From positions 1 to 11,601 of the forward strand of contig CAYSPO010000038.1 in the NCBI GenBank assembly GCA_964432945.1: DNA of 11,601 nucleotides, given 5' to 3'. The notes under the pieces are model-generated. The model was given only the letters and a program-made list of their open reading frames with translations, was not told the origin of the DNA and searched no databases. The position numbers were made by a program, and so were the translations under genes. Source of the stretch: CAYSPO01 sp964432945 (GTDB lineage Bacteria; Bacillota; Clostridia; Tissierellales; Peptoniphilaceae). Of this stretch, positions 7,025-11,601 are shown in pieces (the first letter of the stretch is position 1; every line of letters starts with the position of its first letter).

Positions 7025-7594
7025 TTAAATTCTTTCGATATCGTCAAAGTCAAGCTCAACTAACGTTTCTCTTCCAAAAATAGTTACATAAGACTTAATT
7101 CTAAATTTTGAAACATCAATTTCTTCAACTTTACCAACGAATCCTTCGAACGGTCCACTATTTACTTTGATTGAGTCACCAACTGAAAGATCAATATCTG
7201 GAGATTGTTGTCTTTGCACGCCTAATTGTTTTACTTCTTCTGCGCTCAAAGGAACTGGGTTAGAACCTGGTCCAACAAAACCTGTAACACCTCTTGTATT
7301 TCTTACTAAATACCATGATGTGTCAGTGATTATCATTTTTACAAAAACATAGCTAGGAAACATTTTTCTTTCTTTAACTGTCTTAGAACCATCTTTAATT
7401 TCAATATATTCTTCATTAGGTACTACTACTTCAAAGATATCATCGATATTGCCACGATTAGCAACCATCTTTTCAATATTATCCTTTACCTTGTTTTCAT
7501 GGCCAGAGTAAGTATGTACTACATACCACTTAGCTTCTTTCTCCCTTTCACTAACTTGTCTTTCATTTTCTTGTTCTAGATTTTCATCTGGCAA
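7025..7594 (-). CDS. nusG: Transcription termination/antitermination factor NusG
   Basis: NusG binds RNA polymerase through its N-terminal NGN domain and affects pausing, termination and coupling to translation. The product is 189 residues. The NGN domain runs from about residue 22 (KWYVVHTYSGHENKV) to about 125, with KMFPSYVFVKM and WYLVRNTRGVTGFVGPG. The KOW domain follows, with VNSGPFEGFVGKVEEID at about 144-160 and FGRETLVELDF near the end. The start is TTG at 7592-7594, seven bases after AGGAGG. No other in-frame start exists before the NGN domain, and the nearby ATG is out of frame. This gives a charged N-terminal extension of about 20 residues compared with B. subtilis NusG. It lies 18 nt after secE. 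Confidence 0.98.
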   Translation of the reverse strand: MPDENLEQENERQVSEREKEAKWYVVHTYSGHENKVKDNIEKMVANRGNIDDIFEVVVPNEEYIEIKDGSKTVKERKMFPSYVFVKMIITDTSWYLVRNTRGVTGFVGPGSNPVPLSAEEVKQLGVQRQQSPDIDLSVGDSIKVNSGPFEGFVGKVEEIDVSKFRIKSYVTIFGRETLVELDFDDIERI

Positions 7595-7612
7595 GTTATT
7601 TCCTCCTCAATC

Positions 7613-7813
7613 CTAAACAATTAGATTTAGTAGGCTGGCAAAAATCAGGTCTAACGCATAAACAATAATTGATACAAGTATAGAAGTTGCTATAACTACA
7701 CCTGTATATTTAAGCGTTTCTTCTTTTGTAGGCCAAATAATTTTCTTAAATTCAGACTTCACGCCCTTTAAATATCCGCCTAAGCCTGACTTCTCTTGTC
7801 TAATATTTGCCAA
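7613..7813 (-). CDS. secE: Preprotein translocase subunit SecE
   Basis: SecE is the small membrane subunit that clamps and stabilises SecY in the Sec translocon. At 66 residues it is of the short, single-span type typical of Gram-positive bacteria. The amphipathic cytoplasmic helix with the conserved motif is at about residues 15-32 (LKGVKSEFKKIIWPTKEE). One transmembrane segment follows at about 37-63, rich in Val, Ile and Leu. The start is TTG at 7811-7813, preceded by AGGAGG in AGGAGGATTAAA; no alternative start leaves the motif intact with a ribosome-binding site. It is 15 nt after rpmG and 18 nt before nusG, in one transcript. Confidence 0.97.
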   Translation of the reverse strand: MANIRQEKSGLGGYLKGVKSEFKKIIWPTKEETLKYTGVVIATSILVSIIVYALDLIFASLLNLIV

Positions 7814-7828
7814 TTTAATCCTCCTAAA

Positions 7829-7978
7829 TTATCTAGTTTCTTTGTGATTTGTGTGGGTTTTGCAAAATTTGCAATATTTTTTAAGCTCGATTCGCTCAGT
7901 GTTAACTTTCTTATTCTTGCTAGTAGTGTAATTTCTGTTTTTACAATCTTCACAAGCAAGTATTACTGTGTCTCGCAT
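7829..7978 (-). CDS. rpmG: Ribosomal protein L33 (zinc-binding form)
   Basis: L33 is a small large-subunit protein near the E site. I translated this 49-residue gene by hand because it is very short. It starts MRDTVILACEDCKNRNYTTSKN and ends KTHTNHKETR. A zinc ribbon is intact, with C9-x2-C12 and C36-x2-C39, so it is the zinc-containing (C+) form. NYTTSKNK and RIELKKYC are family hallmarks. The ATG at 7976-7978 follows AGGAGG with seven bases between. Another ATG four bases upstream (7980-7982) is out of frame and too close to the ribosome-binding site. It is the first gene of the rpmG-secE-nusG-rplK-rplA transcript, and zinc-free paralogues would be elsewhere if present. Confidence 0.97.
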   Translation of the reverse strand: MRDTVILACEDCKNRNYTTSKNKKVNTERIELKKYCKFCKTHTNHKETR

Positions 7979-8002
7979 TCATGCACCTCCTGAGTAAATT
8001 TA

Positions 8003-8024
8003 AAGCTGAGACTTTTCCCAGCTT
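8003..8024 (-). promoter_or_regulatory. Hairpin in the 5' leader of rpmG
   Basis: AAGCTGGGA, loop AAAG, TCTCAGCTT on the minus strand gives a nine-pair stem with a single G-T wobble. It lies between the promoter and the rpmG ribosome-binding site. The sequence after it (TAAATTTAC) is not a T-run, so it does not look like a terminator. It may stabilise the mRNA 5' end or control translation. Its role is unknown. Confidence 0.55.
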
Positions 8025-8040
8025 CATCCAAATCCTTATT

Positions 8041-8069
8041 AAATTATCATAAATCCCAGTTTTTGTCAA
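8041..8069 (-). promoter_or_regulatory. Promoter for rpmG-secE-nusG-rplK-rplA
   Basis: A perfect -35 TTGACA (8064-8069), a 17-nt spacer and -10 TAATTT (8041-8046) with TG one base upstream (8048-8049). GATAAT at 8043-8048 is an alternative -10 with a 15-nt spacer. Transcription would begin near 8034 and the leader would be about 55 nt, including a hairpin. No intrinsic terminator is visible between the preceding gene's stop (8130) and this promoter, so read-through may add to it. Confidence 0.75.
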
Positions 8070-8129
8070 CTCTAAAGCCTTGATTTTCAATATTTTTCGG
8101 TGGTTTTCTTAACTTTCAAAATTTTATTT

Positions 8130-9467
8130 CTAATCCCTATTTTTCAAAAACATCTTAGCTTGATCAGGAAAAAGAGCATAAGATAAAATATCTTCTTCAG
8201 ATTTAGCAAACTCGCCAATTTCTTCTTTAGCTTTTTTTAGTCCATCTTCTAAATGGTCGGCTGGCCTGTCTTCCATTACAGGACTATCTCCTATAATACT
8301 TCTCCTGAAATCTTCATCTATCGGTGCCGGTGCTTTACCATACTCACCTTTTAGATAATCTTTTATTTCATTTGGAACCATTTTGTATCTCTCACCTAAT
8401 AGAACATTCAAAGTTGCCTGTGTACCTACCATTTGGCTCATAGGCGTTACTAAAGGTGGATAGCCTAGCTCTGCCCTAACTTTAGGAACTTCAACTAAAA
8501 CTTCCTCATACTTATCTATTTGCCTTTGAATTTCCAACTGCTTATATAGGTTTGAAAGCATTCCCCCAGGAACTTGAGCAATTAAACCTTTAGGATCTGC
8601 AGTAAGCATTTTAACTGGCATAACCCCTTCTTCTATATACCTGCTTTTAACTTTTTCAAAATGGCTTGCTAGTTCCTGAAGAACTTCTATATCAAGTCCT
8701 GTTTCATAGCCCATATTTAGAAGAGTTTCATTTAGAGTTTCAGTAGGAGGCTGGCTAGTTCCACCAGAAAAAGGTGAGATAGCTGTATCTATAATATCCG
8801 CTCCTGCTTCAACTGCTTTTAAGTAAGTCATTGATCCAAGACCTGTAGTAGAATGGGTATGAATTTCTAAAGGCAAATCAACTCTAGATTTAATTTCCTT
8901 AACTAAATCATAAGCATCTTGAGGAAGAAGAATCCCCGCCATATCTTTGATACAAATAGTATCTGCACCCATATCAGCCAACCGCTCAGCTAAGTCTCCA
9001 AAGTATTCTATAGTATGAATATCTGAAGTTGTATAACTTAAAGCCACCTGTGCTTCTGCACCATATTTTTTAATACTTTTTATTGAAACCTCAAGATTTC
9101 TCGTATCATTCAAAGCATCAAAAACTCTAACTATATCTATTCCATTTTTTATAGCTAGTTCGATAAATTTCTCAACAACATCATCTGGATAATTTTTATA
9201 TCCTAGAAGATTTTGCCCCCTTAAAAGCATTTGTAGTTTTGTATTTTTAAGCTCTGATTTTATTACCCTTAATCTTTCCCAAGGATCTTCATTCAAAAAT
9301 CTTAAACAAGAATCAAAAGTAGCTCCACCCCAGCACTCAATAGCCCTGTAACCAGCCTTATCCATAATTGGAAGAATATCTTTAAAATCTTCTAATTTTA
9401 GCCTAGTCGCCATTAATGACTGATGAGCATCTCTTAAGACCGTTTCTGTTATCTGTATTTTTTTCAT
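8130..9467 (-). CDS. oadA: Biotin-dependent carboxyltransferase subunit (oxaloacetate decarboxylase alpha / transcarboxylase 5S type), no biotin domain
   Basis: The 445-residue protein belongs to the family of oxaloacetate decarboxylase alpha, pyruvate carboxylase subunit B and transcarboxylase 5S, which moves a carboxyl group between carboxybiotin and pyruvate/oxaloacetate. The TIM barrel starts at ITETVLRDAHQS (residues 6-17; D13 is a metal ligand). C172-I-K174-D follows, with K174 as the expected carbamylated lysine, then the metal ligands H203 and H205 in EIHTHSTTGLG, and SQPPTET at 238-244 with T242 as the likely catalytic threonine. The conserved-carboxylase (PYC_OADA) region follows to the end. 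The C-terminal biotinyl domain with an MKM motif is absent, so a separate biotin carrier must be encoded elsewhere. The ATG is preceded by GGAAGG about ten bases away. It has its own promoter. Which of the three enzymes it is cannot be decided here. Confidence 0.85.
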   Translation of the reverse strand: MKKIQITETVLRDAHQSLMATRLKLEDFKDILPIMDKAGYRAIECWGGATFDSCLRFLNEDPWERLRVIKSELKNTKLQMLLRGQNLLGYKNYPDDVVEKFIELAIKNGIDIVRVFDALNDTRNLEVSIKSIKKYGAEAQVALSYTTSDIHTIEYFGDLAERLADMGADTICIKDMAGILLPQDAYDLVKEIKSRVDLPLEIHTHSTTGLGSMTYLKAVEAGADIIDTAISPFSGGTSQPPTETLNETLLNMGYETGLDIEVLQELASHFEKVKSRYIEEGVMPVKMLTADPKGLIAQVPGGMLSNLYKQLEIQRQIDKYEEVLVEVPKVRAELGYPPLVTPMSQMVGTQATLNVLLGERYKMVPNEIKDYLKGEYGKAPAPIDEDFRRSIIGDSPVMEDRPADHLEDGLKKAKEEIGEFAKSEEDILSYALFPDQAKMFLKNRD

Positions 9468-9529
9468 AATCTGACATCCTTCCTTTTTTATTTTAGATAT
9501 TTGCGACTTTATAAAATAATATAAGCATT

Positions 9530-9558
9530 ATTCTAATACTTTTCCAAGATAAAGTCAA
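9530..9558 (-). promoter_or_regulatory. Promoter upstream of the carboxyltransferase gene
   Basis: TTGACT (9553-9558), a 17-nt spacer and TAGAAT (9530-9535) on the minus strand match the housekeeping consensus closely. The start would be near 9523, giving a leader of about 55 nt. It lies in the 136-nt gap after the rhodanese-like gene. Imperfect repeats of CAAGAT/ATCTTG type surround the -35, but there is no T-run, so no clear terminator for the upstream gene. Confidence 0.72.
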
Positions 9559-9603
9559 AGATTTTATCAATCTTGTTTAAGAGATTAGTCTAATGAATTA
9601 AGT

Positions 9604-10260
9604 TTAATTAAAACCATAATCCATATAGTCTGCTCCCTCTAAAACAAGAGTAACATCTTTTCTATATTCACTTAAAACATTGGCAAATTCATCTTCATTT
9701 TTGTAGCCATAAATATAGATTGCTTTACTTTTAGGAATTATATGCAGATAATCTGCAAATTCATTTCCAACAATATTTACAGCTCCATCAATATGATTTT
9801 TTTGATAATCTTTCGCTTGTCTAGTATCTATAATAAAGATATCTTCATCTAATATTTTTTTAAAATCTTCACCTAGTATAGCCTTGTATTTAACAAGGTT
9901 AACCCCTACTTCTTTATATCCTTTATTAGTAAAAACATTTGTAAAACCATTATCCCTAAGTATCTTTGCTGCATTTTCAGACTCTCTTTCGAAATTCCCT
10001 ATAACTTTTATTTCATGGTCTTTGTAAGTAGATAAGTCATAATTAGATTTTTTTAACTCTTTTAAAGGTATATTTATCGCTTTCGCTTTATGACCTTTAA
10101 GATAATTTTTTTCTGACCTTACATCTATATAAATATCTTCAAGCTTTTCTTCTTTGGAAAGTAGTGAAGAAAAATCTTTTGTTTCTAATATGCTATCGGG
10201 ATTATAAGTGCATCCACATAAAAGAAGAATAACAATTAAAGCTAGAAATTTATGCTTCAT
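9604..10260 (-). CDS. Lipoprotein with two rhodanese-like domains lacking catalytic cysteines
   Basis: The 218-residue protein starts with a lipoprotein signal peptide: KHK, a hydrophobic stretch from F5 to L14 and a lipobox L14-C15-G16-C17, so mature protein is expected to be lipid-anchored at C17 outside the membrane. Two rhodanese-like repeats follow. Repeat 1, about residues 28-122, has IYIDVRSEKNY and KGHKAKAINIPL. Repeat 2, about 131-215, has IFIIDTRQAKDY and NHIDGAVNI. At the position of the active-site cysteine loop, repeat 1 reads IGNFERESENAAKIL and repeat 2 reads IYGYKNEDEFANVL, so neither has cysteine; indeed the mature protein has none besides C17. Sulfur transfer is therefore unlikely, and a binding or scaffold role is possible. 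The ATG overlaps the aminotransferase stop by 11 nt (translational coupling), with AAGGA upstream. Confidence 0.82.
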   Translation of the reverse strand: MKHKFLALIVILLLCGCTYNPDSILETKDFSSLLSKEEKLEDIYIDVRSEKNYLKGHKAKAINIPLKELKKSNYDLSTYKDHEIKVIGNFERESENAAKILRDNGFTNVFTNKGYKEVGVNLVKYKAILGEDFKKILDEDIFIIDTRQAKDYQKNHIDGAVNIVGNEFADYLHIIPKSKAIYIYGYKNEDEFANVLSEYRKDVTLVLEGADYMDYGFN

Positions 10261-11458
10261 CAGTTTTCCTTAATTCTTTTATTTCTTCCATTAATTCAGC
10301 AAACTTTTCCATTGAATTATCAATAGTAGATTCTGACACACAGTAAGCCATTCTTACATAGCCAGGGCATTTAAAAGCTGATCCTGGAACTAAAAGTATA
10401 TTGTGTTTTTTAGCCCTCTTAACAAATTCAAACTCATCTTCTAAAGGAGATTTCAAAAATATGTAAAATGCCCCTTCAGGATACACCATTTCATAGGATA
10501 AATTACTTAGCCCTTCATATAGCTTCTTTCTATTTTTATCATAAAAGTCTAAGTCTACCTTTAGATCCACGCACCTAGCTATCACCTTTTGAAATAAGGA
10601 AGGTGCATTAACAAAGCCAGAAATTCTATTAGCTACTGTCATAACTGTTAGTAAGTCTTTAGAATCTTCGGCTTTGTCAGGAACTAAAACATATCCAATT
10701 CTTTCTCCAGGTAAAGATAAGGATTTAGAATAAGAGTAGACAACTAAAGTGTTGTCGTAATACTTACTTATAAAAGGAACTGTTTTACCTTCGTATGCCA
10801 GTTCTCTGTAAGGCTCATCAGATATAAGATATATACATATCCCTAATTCCTCTTGTTTTCTATCTAGTATTTCAGATAAATCTTTAATAAGACTTTCCGG
10901 ATAGATAACTCCCGTTGGATTGTTAGGATTATTAATTATAACTGCTTTTGTTTTTTTGTTAATTGCTTTCTCTAAAACATCTAAATCTGGCAAGAAACTT
11001 TCCATATCTGTTGGAACTTCTTTAAGTTTTCCGTCATAATTATTAACATAATTTCCATATTCCATAAAATAAGGTGTAAATACAATTACTTCATCGTCTG
11101 GGTTTATAATTGATTTCAAAACAATATTAAGCCCTGCAGCAGCTCCAGTTACCATAATTAAATTACTAGAAGAAAAATTAGTATTAAATCTTTCATTAAG
11201 GTTGCTAGAAATAGCTAATTTTACATCATCGTACCCACTATTAGACATATATCCATGCAAAGTAATTGGATCTTCATTTTCTACAAGGTCAATTATTGCT
11301 TTGTCTATTTCTTTTGGAGGAGCAATGTTAGGGTTTCCTATACTAAAATCAAAAACATTTTCTTCACCATGAATTTTCTTAAGCCTTGACCCCTCCTCAA
11401 ACATTTCTCTTATAAGCGAGCTTCCTTCAAGAAAGCCCTTCATTTTTTTAGCTATCAT
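10250..11458 (-). CDS. PLP-dependent class I/II aminotransferase
   Basis: The 402-residue protein is a fold-type I aminotransferase of the aspartate aminotransferase superfamily, which transfers an amino group between an amino acid and a 2-oxoacid in the cytoplasm. Visible features are FSIGNPNIAPP (about 38-48), VTGAAAGLN (103-111, phosphate-binding region), INNPNNPTG (175-183), ISDEPYREL with D214 and Y217 near the PLP ring, YSYSKSLSLPGERIGY with K245 as the Schiff-base lysine and R253 for phosphate, and VRMAYC with R369 as the likely substrate-carboxylate arginine. All key residues are present. It is probably an aspartate- or broad-specificity enzyme; the substrate cannot be read from sequence. 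The ATG at 11456-11458 follows GAGGT. It overlaps the rhodanese-like lipoprotein gene and begins 35 nt after the tuf terminator, leaving little space for a promoter. Confidence 0.9.
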   Translation of the reverse strand: MIAKKMKGFLEGSSLIREMFEEGSRLKKIHGEENVFDFSIGNPNIAPPKEIDKAIIDLVENEDPITLHGYMSNSGYDDVKLAISSNLNERFNTNFSSSNLIMVTGAAAGLNIVLKSIINPDDEVIVFTPYFMEYGNYVNNYDGKLKEVPTDMESFLPDLDVLEKAINKKTKAVIINNPNNPTGVIYPESLIKDLSEILDRKQEELGICIYLISDEPYRELAYEGKTVPFISKYYDNTLVVYSYSKSLSLPGERIGYVLVPDKAEDSKDLLTVMTVANRISGFVNAPSLFQKVIARCVDLKVDLDFYDKNRKKLYEGLSNLSYEMVYPEGAFYIFLKSPLEDEFEFVKRAKKHNILLVPGSAFKCPGYVRMAYCVSESTIDNSMEKFAELMEEIKELRKTDEA

Positions 11459-11492
11459 ATATTCTTTACCTCGCTAAAGTATCTTTATTTCT

Positions 11493-11521
11493 AAAAAAGC
11501 CATAGGATAATCCTATGGCTT
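11493..11521 (-). terminator. Intrinsic terminator downstream of tuf
   Basis: AAGCCATAGGA, loop TTA, TCCTATGGCTT on the minus strand makes a perfect 11-bp stem (11497-11507 with 11511-11521), running into a six-T tract at 11493-11498. It begins 16 nt after the tuf stop codon. The aminotransferase starts 34 nt further on. Confidence 0.94.
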
Positions 11522-11537
11522 CTGATATTAGTTTAAA

Positions 11538-11601
11538 CTATCCTAGAATTTCAGTTACAACTCCCGCTCCAACTGTTCTTCCACCTTCTCTAATTGCAAA
11601 T
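11538..11601 (-). CDS. tuf: Elongation factor Tu, C-terminal end (gene enters from the right edge)
   Basis: Only the last 20 codons are in the window: translated by hand they read FAIREGGRTVGAGVVTEILG and a TAG stop at 11538-11540. FAIREGGRTVGAGVVTEI is the near-invariant end of bacterial EF-Tu (beta-barrel domain 3), which delivers aminoacyl-tRNA to the ribosome. The remaining part lies to the right of the window. It is followed by a strong terminator. EF-Tu next to the rpmG-secE-nusG block is a common clostridial arrangement, but here three other genes lie in between. Confidence 0.96.
   Translation of the reverse strand, partial: FAIREGGRTVGAGVVTEILG

Noticed and set aside
7980..7982. ATG upstream of the rpmG start
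   Set aside because: Out of frame with L33, stops after ten codons and is too close to the ribosome-binding site.
7979..8129. tRNA gene upstream of rpmG-secE, as found near secE in some bacteria
   Set aside because: No cloverleaf, T-loop or CCA-type end is visible; the stretch holds a promoter and a hairpin instead.
9541..9577. Possible terminator after the rhodanese-like gene (CAAGAT/ATCTTG arms)
   Set aside because: The stem is interrupted, has no T-run and overlaps the -35 element of the carboxyltransferase promoter.

Overview
The window is a low-GC bacterial chromosome segment, and every recognisable gene lies on the minus strand, so it reads from right to left. Protein family matches, strong Shine-Dalgarno sequences (AGGAGG type), AT-rich codon choice and the gene order tuf / rpmG-secE-nusG-rplK-rplA-rplJ-rplL-rpoB-rpoC point to Bacillota. 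It is most likely an anaerobic clostridial or Tissierellia-type organism (Peptoniphilaceae would fit); the genus cannot be fixed from the sequence alone.

Layout in transcription order. (1) 11538-11601 holds the last 20 codons of tuf (EF-Tu), followed by a perfect intrinsic terminator. (2) 9604-11458 holds a class I/II PLP aminotransferase overlapping by 11 nt a lipoprotein with two rhodanese-like domains, neither of which has a catalytic cysteine. (3) 8130-9467 holds a biotin-dependent carboxyltransferase subunit (oxaloacetate decarboxylase alpha / transcarboxylase 5S type) without its own biotin domain, behind a good sigma-70-type promoter. (4) 5761-7978 holds rpmG-secE-nusG-rplK-rplA, behind a TTGACA promoter and a leader hairpin. 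(5) 5036-5757 holds a very strong promoter, an L10 leader with an intrinsic terminator, then rplJ; rplL follows at 4620-5006 and ends in another terminator. (6) 1-4365 holds an AT-rich spacer with a consensus-like promoter, rpoB, and the start of rpoC, which runs off the left edge.

The core is the standard translation/transcription gene cluster: ribosomal stalk (L10, L7/L12), GTPase-centre and L1-stalk proteins (L11, L1), L33, the SecE translocon subunit, NusG and the two large RNA polymerase subunits. Control elements divide it into modules. Two short hairpins, before rplK and before rplA, copy the base of the L1 stalk of 23S rRNA and are probably L1 autoregulatory sites. The L10 leader precedes rplJ-rplL, and a terminator plus a fresh promoter separates rplL from rpoBC. 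The only clearly accessory part is the three-gene metabolic block between tuf and rpmG, genes that are often adjacent in clostridia. The aminotransferase and the carboxyltransferase could be linked through oxaloacetate, but that is inference. I found no mobile element, CRISPR array, tRNA or rRNA gene.
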